From Chondrilla cf. caribensis (Eukaryota > Porifera > Demospongiae > Chondrillida > Chondrillidae), in NCBI GenBank assembly GCA_964020155.1, contig OZ026565.1:3233053-3297052 (forward strand): a stretch of DNA of 64,000 nt, in the 5' to 3' direction. Every line of letters starts with the position of its first letter. The stretch's first letter is position 1. The translations under genes were made by a program, and so were the position numbers. The notes beneath the pieces are model-generated. The model made no database searches. It had not been told where the DNA came from and saw nothing but the letters and a program-made list of their open reading frames with translations. Shown piece after piece: positions 25,017-37,020 of the stretch.

Positions 25017-25024
25017 TGACGTCA
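25017..25024. promoter_or_regulatory. Perfect CRE palindrome TGACGTCA
   Basis: Eight-base cAMP-response-element palindrome in a CpG-containing stretch (CACGTGACGTCAC), 38 bp upstream of the ATG at 25063. The position is typical of a promoter CRE, but no binding is shown. Confidence 0.45.
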
Positions 25025-25062
25025 CAACTCGGCCTAATTAACTTCCGCATGGCAAAATGTAT

Positions 25063-25185
25063 ATGGCGGAGGATGGCGATTTTGGCTTTATCGACGATTT
25101 TCTCTCCCTTGTTACCGAGAGCAAGAACGATATCTCTCACACGTGTTCCTCATCGATAGGAAAGATCCTCACACCCCTTAGAAAA
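25063..25185 (+). CDS. Orphan first exon, unknown product
   Basis: ATG in good context encodes MAEDGDFGFIDDFLSLVTES and continues for 41 codons to a GTAATA donor after ..TPLRK, phase 0. Acidic start, polar, no known domain. No convincing following exon was found before the next ankyrin-kelch unit begins at about 26.2 kb, so it may be a gene 5' end cut off by the duplication, or its later exons are too short to see. Confidence 0.4.
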
Positions 25186-26281
25186 GTAATAACTGTTCGC
25201 CATGTAATCGTGACTTCCCGAATTTTTAGTAAGTAGCTACATTGATAGCCGATCGGTCACATCACTTCTAGTATGGGCATTACACTGCATGACTGGCCTT
25301 GCAGAAACCTGCTCACACATTGCTGTCACGCGTTACAGTTTGAAGACCACAGTCCACATATATTCTGGCACAATCCCGAAAGTGGCTCTCCAGCAAGTCA
25401 TGCAGCAGTCGAGACATCAAAACAGCAGAAAGAAGGGAACACGTAGCTATGAAACATACATATCATGCAACAAAAACATCCCTGCACATTGTATCAATAG
25501 AAACTTAGCTAGGTTAGTAAAGTCAGTAAGAAATTAAAATACAAATGAATAAGAATAATAATAAACCTGCTGAGCTTGTCATCTTCCTTCAGCATGGAAT
25601 GGACTAATCTGGAACTCCTGAACCTCAGGACTCAGGATCATCCTCATCACTGACCTAAATTTGGAAATTAAAAGAGGTTTTGAGTGCATTTTTTCTGGAG
25701 ACCAGATTTTTGTCTCAACTAGGACTATAGGACCACTTAAATGTGGGACATGTGTTCTGCAATATTCACTCTACACTCCATCTCTAGCTATAGTGCCACA
25801 TGTACATGCATGTGATTCTAGATCTACCATGTGCAAAATGGGCATGTTGGGGCCAAATTAAAATGTTTACAGATGGGCTCAGCTCTGTCTTCACAACAGG
25901 TTTATCCCAATAGCCAATCCCAAATCCGCACCCTTGAAGTAATCGTATATATGACATTGTATAGCATAGGACCTATACAATACAGTGCAGTATACATTTG
26001 TTTTTATCCATGTACCAGCATGTCAAACTCACCTCCAACAAAATGAACACATGCACAATGAATGTGGATAGACCCGAGGTTGAAATCCTTCCTGTTGGTG
26101 GCATAATCCATGCACAGTCGTCACTAATCGGGACTCAATAGCAGCTAGTGTATGTACAGTCGCTCCATACAAAAATTTCCCCAAGATACCGTCTGAAACA
26201 ATTAACATTCCATCTGGCTTCCTCGATTTGAGGTTGTCAGTACACTGCTCTGCACTGATCCTTTGTTCTGGTCAGTTTACA
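25186..26281. other. Spacer without recognised gene
   Basis: Only short frames; no similarity to the duplicated blocks until about 26240, where CTTTGTTCTGGTCAGTTTACA begins the ankyrin-kelch 5' region. Confidence 0.5.
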
Positions 26282-28954
26282 ATGTCTTGCGTTCAGTATA
26301 AGGACTTTGAGTTTTATGGTGAGTGTATTTGGTGTAAGAATTTATCGAGTTGATGGCTGAGTCATCTTCATCGCTTTACATTGCACTTAATTCCGCTTCC
26401 AATGATCCTTTTTGGCTTCAAACATCACTCCAATCCTTTCAGTTTTAGAGGCACCTTGTTCTAATGTTCAATGAATGTGTTCTCTTTTGAGTCCTATAAT
26501 ATGACTTAGACTACATGCACCGCATTTAATTTCTCTCCAATTATTTCAGATTTCGACATCTCAACAGATCAGACTTCTATATAATTTTTCAGTTTTCTGT
26601 GATATTATATTTTATAGTAGACTCACCGATTCGATGTAGTACCTCGTCACACGATCACTGTAGACTAGTGGCCCTAGCGAGTCCAGTTGTTAGTTCCTGT
26701 CCAGCCTCTCATTGTAGTGTGTTGTCGTTTGCTGTAGATGAAGAACTCAGTGATATAGACAAGTACCACTGGTTGAACATTTCCATTAAATTTCACAATG
26801 TGACTCTGATGAAGGATCTGATTACTTCAGGAGTGTGTGTGAACTTTCCCCCTAATGTTCCCGTGGATGCAGACTTCAGTCCTCTCCACAACTGTGTGGA
26901 GTACGACCTGCTAGAAGGAGTCCCTATTCTAGTGGATGCGGGAGCCAATGTGAACATCAGAGCTTTGAAGGACTACAAGCCGACTCCCATTCATCAAGCC
27001 ATTGTCCGCGACAACCTCCCTATGGTGAAGATGTTGCTTGCTAACGGTGCTGACCCCTACTGCCTCATTCACGGAATACGTCCCGTTCTCAATAAACCTT
27101 TCAGCTGGGACTGTTTTGAAATGGCCAAAGTGTTCAAGAACGACGAAGTGATTTCGTATTTCAGTGGATACAAGGTTGGTTCATTCACTGTTGTCCGTGT
27201 TGATATTTGAGTGTTTTGTAGTTCCATTTTCTCTGAATGAGTTTCTAGTATTAGTGACTTGTTTGTTAGATTGTGTCAGTGTAGTGTTGTCACCTCAAGT
27301 GTAGGTTAGCAATTCCAATGTTTCTGTGAATTGGAGTCAACATCCCTTTTGTAGTAAAGTTTGTAGGAGTGTTGAGTGTTTTCTGAGGTTTGATAGCCTT
27401 GTTGTTGGTGTGTTGGGGACAGTAGGAATGGAATAGTGAGTTGAGTTTTGAGCTAATCCCTTCCCAACTCCACCACTGAACTCATAAACGTTTGTCGTGT
27501 CTTAAAATGTGTTTGACATCTCTTAACATGTGAGAGATCTGAACATTTTGGTAGAGGTCCTGCTGATACAAAGTCCTAAACACACTCCCATACATTCCCA
27601 TGTGTTCCCATGTGGACCACAGAGACACGTGATCAACATGTGACCAGTGTGACTCCTCCTCCAGTCAGTGTCTAGTGTTTGGTTCAGGATGGCTATTGAT
27701 GTCCTGTACCTGTATCCATCCATTCCACTGTCATCTCCAGTGTAACCTCTCATAAAGGACACATCTGTAGTGAGAAGCTTGGAGCTTGGAGCTCATAGCC
27801 ATACATGTAGCCAACCACTCATGTAGCTGACCACACATATAGCCGAATCATGTACACATGTATACAGGTACTTAGTTCTGTCCCAATGTGATGTGTGTCT
27901 CACATCTCATCTGCCTATAGTACACATCCTTATCTGATGGTAAATTTGATGTGATTTTATTTTGTGTGATTTGTGAATGCAGTTGTTTGAAGAAGAGAAG
28001 TTGAAGCTGAGTCACCTCTACTGGAGAGAGGAACCAGATGTATTGAAGAGGATGTCATTCCCAATAGCAGTTTATTTGAATGGGAAGATATTCGTTGGTG
28101 AAAGGTACTTGGGACAAGCAGACTATCAACAGTTTCTTTGTGTGTTTGATGTTGTCAGTCGAACTTGGTCCAAACTACCATTTCATGATTCTTGTGTAAT
28201 GTTTGGCTTCACCTTAGCCACCAGCAACAGCAAGGTACACACACTAGGTGGTACCTGGAGTAAGGATGGGAAAGAAGAATGGTTTTCAAATAAAGTGTTT
28301 AGTTTAGATGATGATTTGAAGTGGTGTAATACACTCCCACCACTGAACGTAGGGAGGATCTGGGCTACATCAACTTCTTTTGACAGCTTCATTCTTGTAG
28401 CTGGTGGTTATGGTAGGAATAGTGGTATTGCTAGGAATGGTCCGTTGTCATCAGTAGAAGTGTTGAACAGTTCCCAGTCATCCTCCACTTGGTGGGAGAT
28501 TTGTGACTTACCTGTAAAGTCTTGGGTCATGCAGTGTACAGTAACACATGACGAACTCTTCATTGGATGTGGTCCTGGTACTAGTGAGACAGTTTACACA
28601 TCCAAACTGAGTGCTGTAAAGGAGTCCCTAAATGTTGGTGAAGATTCTGAATCTAGTGTATCTCCTGAATCCTTTTGGCAGTCCCTCCCTAAAACACCAT
28701 TCTGGTGGAGTGGTTTAGTTTCTGTAAACAATTGTCTTCTTACTGTGAGTGGTAGTGATGATGGCATACTCCATTCATCTGTTCATTTATATGATTGTTA
28801 TAAGAAGACTTGGTCTAAAGTGTCTGATATTAGAAACAGTAGATGGTCACCAGCTGTTGTAGTCAGTACATTTGAGAACAAACAGGAACTTTTTGTACTT
28901 GGTGGTTATGGTGATAAGACTGACACTTATGTAGAATCATGTGAATTATTGTAG
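26282..28954 (+). CDS. Ankyrin-kelch protein, copy 3
   Basis: Exons 26282-26318 (one codon shorter than the others: DFEFY instead of DFLEFY), 26738-27174 and 27983-28954. The ankyrin half is nearly identical to copies 1, 2 and 4. The kelch exon is the longest, because loops after GG have in-frame additions: RYLGQADYQQF after the first VGE, and YGRNSGIARNGP after the third GG, where RN is repeated. Other edge residues: SF after KRM, IW after GR, WV before MQC, WWS in TPFWWSG, YGDKTD at the last GG. The fifth blade has SG in place of GG. The acceptor of exon 3 is GCAG rather than GTAG. The open frame is intact. Confidence 0.87.
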
Positions 28955-29473
28955 TGTTTGCATTTCAGATTGATTTCACAATCACACTGATTTCCATTGC
29001 CATTTGCTGTTTCCACTCTGATTTTTATAGAGTTAATTATTCTTACAATGAATTTAAATATTAATTGTGTTTGCATTTCAGACTGATTTACATTTCCATC
29101 TGTTGTTTCCACTCTGATTTTTATAGAGTTGATTATGATTAACAATGAGTTATATGCAATATTGGTTGTTGTCTATATACATGATCTATTATGATGGATG
29201 AGTGGATGAGTGTTGGTCTAGAGTAGCCAGGAAGCATGGTAGGTGTGTGGCAGCATATCACTTAGTACTTGGATCACAACACTCTTATGTGTCCTTGTCG
29301 TGTGTTTTCCTGTACGTGTACAGGCCAAAATGAGCAATATATGTGTATAGTGTACATTGTTGTAGAGCGTGTTAGTGGATAGTTCTTGTTCATTGTGTTA
29401 CTTGTTTCTAATACTCCATGTCAAGTGCGTGTGGTGTTCCGTGTTGGAGATGTGTCTGTGGTGTGTTCTGTAG
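28955..29473. other. 3' flank of ankyrin-kelch 3 joined to the SH3-gene upstream region
   Basis: Contains two diverged tandem copies of the kelch 3' flank (CATTTCAGA.TGATTT...TTTTTATAGAGTT at about 28964-29040 and 29071-29140). At about 29280 it switches to SH3-gene intron 1, so exon 1 of that gene is missing here. Confidence 0.5.
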
Positions 29474-30012
29474 GGAACACGGACTATCAGACACTCCACG
29501 AGAAGGAACTGAAGCTGGTTGAAGAGGAAACTCAGAGAAGAATAAAGTGTCTTTTGGAAGGTACATGTCCCCTCCACCTCAGGAAGGAGCTGTATCTATC
29601 TCTAGCAGTGAACGTTTGTTAACGTCATTGTCTGTGTTATGCATGTGTGACCAAGTGTCCATTTTCCGTCTGTTCTGATGACAATCTCTCTCTCCCCACC
29701 TCATTTCCAGGTACGGGTGAACTGTCCAAGTTGGACCCTCAGACCTTCTCCGATCCTGAAATCCTGAGACGTCTGACATTGTCTGTGTCTAGTGCGTTAG
29801 ACGAAGCAGCTAGTGCACTGAACAAGATAAGAAGTGAAATAATGGGCCTTCTGGCAGCAAAAGCGGCAGATGTATTGGAGAGGATGTGGGATCCAACAGC
29901 AGTTTATTTGAATGGGAAGATATTTGTTGGTGAAAGGTGGTGGTTGGACTATCATCTGTTTCTTTGTGTGTTTGATGTTGTCAGTAGAACTTTTCCCATT
30001 TGTTGTTTCTGA
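29474..30012 (+). pseudogene. SH3-gene copy 2 fused in frame to a kelch fragment
   Basis: Exon 2 (29474-29560) is intact and reads RRIKCLLEG. Exon 3 starts at 29711 with the helix DPQTFSDPEILRRL.. but after ..NKIRSE it passes into ADVLERMWDPTAVYLNGKIF...FDVVSRT, the first blade of the kelch exon in the correct frame. It then jumps into the kelch 3' flank and stops at 30012. Exon 1 and the SH3 part are absent. The kelch fragment has its own edge residues (WD after RM; RWWLDYHLF after VGE), so it comes from a further kelch gene not otherwise in the window. Confidence 0.8.
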
Positions 30013-31505
30013 TGTGATTTTTGTGGAGTTGTTTATTCTAATAATGGTATCGCTTGTTGGCTGTTGTCAAGACGACATGCTCTATGATATGTATATTGGA
30101 CGGGTGTCGGTCTAGAGTAGCCAGGAATCATGGCAGGTGTGTGTGGCAATATGACATACCCACTTAGTACTTGGAGTACAAAGTCTTTTATACAGTTAAA
30201 TATTCACAATATAACACTTGTGGTTTGGACTATAACCACATCTGATAAGGACTGTAAACCACATTAAAGGCCGAGGGAGCCTTTAATGTGGTGGGAGTGG
30301 CTGATTGATCAGTAGACTAAGTTGTTGGGAGTGTTACTTCATGGTTGAGTGATCACACTAAGGTCAGTGACCTTTAGTGCAGTTAACATATGTCTACATG
30401 GTTGCCATGGTAGCCACTCCATACAAGAGTGACAACCATAATTATGTAAGGTCTGAATTATGACCTTGAGTCATATCTAAATGAAGGAAATGGTCACTAT
30501 AAACCAGCCTTAGATCTATAGCCATGGTCTTGTCAAAGGCACTCTTGTCAGGTTACGTGGGAATGCCATGAGCATTGCAGCCTACAGCTAATTGAGAAAG
30601 ACATGTTTACACATATAATCTTATTTGATATTGGCCCACTGGAGCAGACAGTATCACTAATATAGCCCTGGTGGTATCTCTGATGTATGTCCATGCAACA
30701 CAATAACTATGCATTATACTTAGTAATAATATTAAATTATTAATCAATTAATTTTTGTTTGATAACAATCAAGATTAATTATCAGTAGGAAAATTGAATG
30801 AGAGTCAACAGCCAAAAAAATATCATTACAAGCCATTCTTGTGGGAATTCAAGAAATATCACACAGATGTACTAACTAACGTACACAAACAATTAGATTA
30901 TAAATACAAGTCAAAGGGACCATGCATCCATGTAATACAAACCTGTAGGGAAGGGAAGTAGGGGAATTACCTACAATGTGTAACCATGTCAACAAAAGTA
31001 CTGCATGTGGTCAATTTCTGTAGCATGTGCTAAACAATATCACGAGTGAGTTAGTGCAGGCTTCTGTGGGTATGCACATGTATGTATGTATGTATACACC
31101 CACACCCACAGCTACAACACTTACACATGTACACGTACATATAAACGTACTATTGTAAATAGGTATATAATATAACATGACATGGTTATGAGCATGTCTA
31201 TACACTGTTCCATGTACAAGTATGTAAGTATGTACATACGTATGTATGTATGTACTTCACATGTACTAGAACACATTGTGCTGTCAAGTATCACATACAT
31301 AGGTACAAAAGTATGTACAAGCATAGTTTGTACTTTGCATGTGCTCCGTACTCACCTCTACCATGGAACTTTCCAGGTTCATAGTATCGCTCTGAACATC
31401 TGATAATTTGAAGAATCAAATGTACATCAACAGAAGGACGTGGGGCACCACATGCACAAAAAATCACAAAGTACACATAAAATACAAAATGTGACACACA
31501 AAATG

Positions 31506-31507
<2 letters not shown>
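30013..31507. other. Duplicated spacer (copy of 9000-10470)
   Basis: Kelch 3' flank, then the block shared with 9600-10460; the text GGTCAATTTC.GTA.CATGTGCTAAACAATA appears here and twice at 10 kb. No exon recognised apart from those of PTEN further right. Confidence 0.6.

Positions 31508-31553
<46 letters not shown>
31508..31553. repeat. (CA)n microsatellite
   Basis: Pure CA run close to the 3' side of PTEN exon 2, as at 10469-10502. Confidence 0.95.
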
Positions 31554-31554
<1 letters not shown>

Positions 31555-31589
31555 ACACACGCACACACGCACTTACACACAACACTTAC

Positions 31590-32126
31590 AAATTATAATA
31601 TTATATTCTGTATCGTCCTGGGTGTTTATCTTCTGGAAGTGGAAAACATCGTCCAAACGATTCCTGTAAAGTCCTTCCAACTTCTCTGATGGGAAGCCCA
31701 TAGCAATAATATTGGGTCTAATGTCTATTGTCGTGAGTTAGGGGGCAGCATTTAATAACAAGCAAACAACATTATATAGGACACATCTCACCATGCAGGG
31801 ATGAACATAGGCTAGGTTTAGAAAAGTATGGCTTAAATCTGAAGACACGTGAGAAAATGTTAGTATGGTACAGTTTGTTGAAGCTTCACAAGAACCCATG
31901 TCCTTGGATCACAGTAAGGTTCAGGGACCTAGTGGTCTGGAAGGGGTCCATAAAACCCAATGACCCCCGCCCGTCTACCGGCCCCGACAAGTTGTGCAAC
32001 AAAAAACATGAAAACTGAAACAATGGAGCTAGGGGGGATACATGTTAGATCCAGGTCATAGCCTCCCTCCTTGTACCGTCTCTTCTCCTTGGAGACCAAG
32101 GTTTTGAACAGGTTTGCTGTCGCCAT
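31590..32126 (-). pseudogene. PTEN: PTEN N-terminal exons 1 and 2, second copy (frameshift)
   Basis: Exon 1 (32126-32042) is the same as at 11034-10950. Exon 2 (31724-31590) starts like the first copy ([21 protein letters not shown]) but lacks one base in the CACTTTCTAGAGGATAAAC segment (18 versus 19 bases) and has a 6-bp insertion before the donor, so the end of the exon is out of frame. A PTEN tail lies at 35.9 kb, on the wrong side to be part of the same gene. Confidence 0.85.
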
Positions 32127-32284
32127 ACCACCTGCATTGAGGGATACACCAGTAGAGTGAACAACCATGTACATACCTACATACATGTATACAGTACATG
32201 ATGCAGATGAAGACTGTGTCTGTTTATGTATGTATGTATGTACATGTGTAAGCACTGGATCCATACATATGTATATATGTATAA

Positions 32285-32418
<134 letters not shown>

Positions 32419-33060
32419 ATACATGTGTGTGTGTGTTTGCATGTGTGTACGTGCGAATGTGTTCATACGTGTATGCACCCATGTATGTATTGTACGTATG
32501 TTCAAGGGTTTACATCATCACACAAGGAGGTATTCCAAAAGTATACACTGTATACACATGTACATATGTAAATATGTAGAGTACACACTACACACTACAC
32601 CACATATGCATTTCAGTACAGGACATAATCTATTCAGACCATTAAGCACCCAATAAACACAACACTATCATGAGATACACACAATGCCATTGAAAACGAA
32701 ACAATAGAAGTACATATCGAGTGGCCACCAAACAGGAAGTGGATTCTACAGGAAGTGTGAATACAGAAAGTGGTCTCTACAGGAAATAGTTTCAATAGGA
32801 TATATATTCTTCATATACGTACTAATGTAGGTACGAAACGTACAGTATATAAGTACATACGTATATACGTACATTAAAATAAGAAGAAAAATTCACAGTA
32901 AGTGGCTTTCACAAAAGAAACAGGATTCTATGCAAAAATGAAAACGCACAGAAAACCTTGTGTACACACACATGTACGTACGTACCTATACATGTATAAG
33001 TACAAAATGAATTATTCTTGACAGCCAGTCTAGCTTTTATTCAAAGAAGGTTGTATTCTT

Positions 33061-33460
33061 GGAGGAAGGTCCACAGATAGACCACTCCCTCTACACCCTT
33101 GGAGGAAGGTCCGCAGATAGACCACTCCCCCTACATCCTTGGAGGAAGGTCCGCAGATAGACCACTCCCTCTACACCCTTGGAGGAAGGTCCGCAGATAG
33201 ACCACTCCCTCTACACCCTTGGAGGAAGGTCCACAGGTAGACCACTCCCTCTACACCCTTGGAGGAAGGTCCGCAGATAGACCACTCCCTCTACACCCTT
33301 GGAGGAAGGTCCACAGATAGACCACTCCCCCTACACCCTTGGAGGAAGGTCCGCAGATAGACCACTCCCTCTACACCCTTGGAGGAAGGTCCACAGATAG
33401 ACCACTCCCTCTACACCCTTGGAGGAAGGTCCACAGATAGACCACTCCCTCTACACCCTT
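33061..33460. repeat. 40-bp minisatellite, exactly 10 copies (copy 2)
   Basis: Same unit as 11805-12225. The variants differ from those of copy 1 (CCCCTAC, CACAGGTAG), so the arrays have drifted or been rearranged since duplication. Confidence 0.95.
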
Positions 33461-34672
33461 GATGACCACATGGCAACGTACCCCACCAGAGGTCCTCCCT
33501 ATCCTCGGTATCAGTACCTCTCCTACAGATATGTAGCTCCCCACAAGGCTGTTTAGACAAGAACAGTCCACAGTGCAACAACTACCCACAATACAGACTC
33601 CTCGAGGAAGACTGTACAAGGATCAAGTGATCCAAAGATGAACACAATATCTGAACATGTACGTACGTACATACAATTGTATATTGGAATTATACGTACA
33701 TACGTACATACATACGTACCTAAGGTGTGTACATTTATATATACGTACATACATACATACTTAGGTACTACTGTGTGTATTTATGTCAATATATACGTAT
33801 GTACTTACATAGTACATACGTACATATGTACATATAAGCAGTATGCATTCAAACATGTATGTACACATGTATACCTTCACCACATGCTGTATTGACATGC
33901 ACATCTTAAATCAAACATGAGCTCTTCATTCAGACATTCTTTCAAGTGCTACGTACTCACAACCATCCCAGTCAAAACTAACCCTTTGGTTTTGACATCT
34001 TTTTAATTCAGCAACTTGTGAATTTAGTACTCCAGTCACCTTTTTAGAAGAACATTTCAACAGATGAGAATATGTACACCTGGTGAGGCTTACAGTACAT
34101 GCATGTACGTATGTATGTACATACACATACACGTACGTACGTATATACGTACCTGCACATGCACACAGTATGCATGTACTGACGTACAGGTGAACCCGTC
34201 ATCTAAGACCACCCCCAGGTCATGTAACAGGGTTGAGGAGAACTACAACTCCTCTACAAAGAACCCCAATTACCATACGACGAATCCTCTTACAACGAAA
34301 CTACAAAGCCTAAACTACTAACGAATCATGAGGTACCTAACCTCTTCTTCTGCGACCAAATTACGATGACAGTACACACGATTGAATTGTGATATGCTGT
34401 AACACACGTACCTATGACATGGCAATATGATCACAGTACAATTACGTGTGTAGTACAATAACAATACAATGTTATGTCTGCAACCTAAAATACATATGTA
34501 TATGACATTGTTATTGCTAGCAGTCAGTGAAGGCAATGTCCAGTTGCCACACTAACTATATCAATTATGACTTTATAACATTGTTCTCAAACTATATTAT
34601 AATCTATTGTTGATATAATAATAATAAAACATATTGACTATACAGTAAAAAAAAAAAAAAAGAAAAAAAAAA
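33461..34672. other. Duplicated spacer (copy of 12226-13420)
   Basis: Includes a minus-strand open stretch at about 33620-33465 that is longer than in copy 1 (IVGSCCTVDCSCLNSLVGSY), continuing into the minisatellite; unassigned. Ends in an A-rich run. Confidence 0.5.
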
Positions 34673-35015
34673 CAAGTAATTCGAGTTCAAAAACTCGTGG
34701 GGCTGCCGCCCCCCGCACTCGAATTACTTGGGCGTCTTTCCTAGGTTTAGAAGAACCTTCGCTGAAGTTATTACGTTCGGCGAAGCTTCATCGCACGAAT
34801 TCTAGCTCAATTTCAAATTGTCGGCGTTCGAAATCGGCCATCTTTATTTCGCGCAATATAAATTATAATATAAATTCGTTGTTGCTGTTACGCGTAGGAA
34901 CACATATTATATATATATATATCTATCTATCTATATATATATCTATCTATCGGACGAGCGTTACATACCGGAAGTCGAAATGAAAACAATATAGGGGCTG
35001 CCTGCGGCAGCCCCT
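34673..35015. mobile_element. Foldback-type insertion absent from the sister block
   Basis: The sister block at about 13422 passes straight from its A-run to ATGACATTGTATACATG. Here about 343 bp intervene. The left end is a hairpin (CAAGTAATTCGAG at 34673-34685 pairing with CTCGAATTACTTG at 34718-34730) enclosing a GC-rich GGGGCTGCCGCCCC core. The right end is another GC hairpin, GGGGCTGCC-TGC-GGCAGCCCC (34994-35014). The interior has a TATC/TA microsatellite and CpG-rich text unlike the surroundings. Confidence 0.75.
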
Positions 35016-35299
35016 AAAAATGACATTGTATACATGTACCATTCATATTTATATATGTAAATACATACCTACCTATGTACCTACATATGTGTACCATGTA
35101 TAGAATATGAGGGAGCCCTCGCAGCACTATAACACAATTGAATTGTGATATGTTGTAACATACCAAACTATGACATGACAATATGATCGTAGTACAATTA
35201 CGTATGTAGACATGTACCATACATATTTACATACATAAATATGTACCTACGTATGTACATATGTGTACCCGTGTATAAAATATGAGGGAGTCCTTGGAG

Positions 35300-35612
35300 A
35301 ATTGGGACCACCTCGGAATTGTACAGTGTTAACATTAGAATTAAGACCACCTCGGAATTGTACAGCGCTAACATCAGAATTAGGACAACTTCGGAATTGT
35401 ACAGTGCTAACATCAGAATTAGGACCACCTTGGAATTGTACAGTGCTAACATCAGAATTAGGACCACCTCAGAATTGTACAGTGCTAAATTCAGAATTAG
35501 GACCACCTCGGAATTGTACAGTACTAACATTAGAATTAGGACCACCTCGGAGTTGTACAGTGCTAACATCAGAATTAAGACCACCTTGGAATTGTACAGT
35601 GCTAACATGAGA
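35300..35612. repeat. 39-bp minisatellite, about 8 copies (copy 2)
   Basis: Same unit as 13802-14086 with different point variants and one more unit. Confidence 0.93.
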
Positions 35613-35702
35613 ATTAGGACATCGTGAGGCTTCATTATGTGTACTACAGGTGAAATTACTATTTTAAACTTTCATTTAACAATGTATTACACAACAATCA
35701 AA

Positions 35703-35888
<186 letters not shown>

Positions 35889-35898
35889 CCTGCTCATT

Positions 35899-36727
<829 letters not shown>

Positions 36728-37020
36728 CTGGTAAGTGTCTAGATTAACACATAGCATTCCAGCCAACCTTCATTATTCTCTCCTCACATACGTCTGGATC
36801 TGATCACAGATACTCCAACACGATCTGATCTCCAAAGTGAAGAGCAAGCGCCATCTTTACAAGCAAGCATGTGGGCATGTGGAATGATAATAAAGACATT
36901 CATAAATATCTAATGATATTCATTTTATGTCAATGAATATCGATACGACATCCACGCTGTACCTAGTAAGACCATAGTATAGTTCGTCCACTTCTCTGAA
37001 ATTCTTCCGGTCAATTTGAG

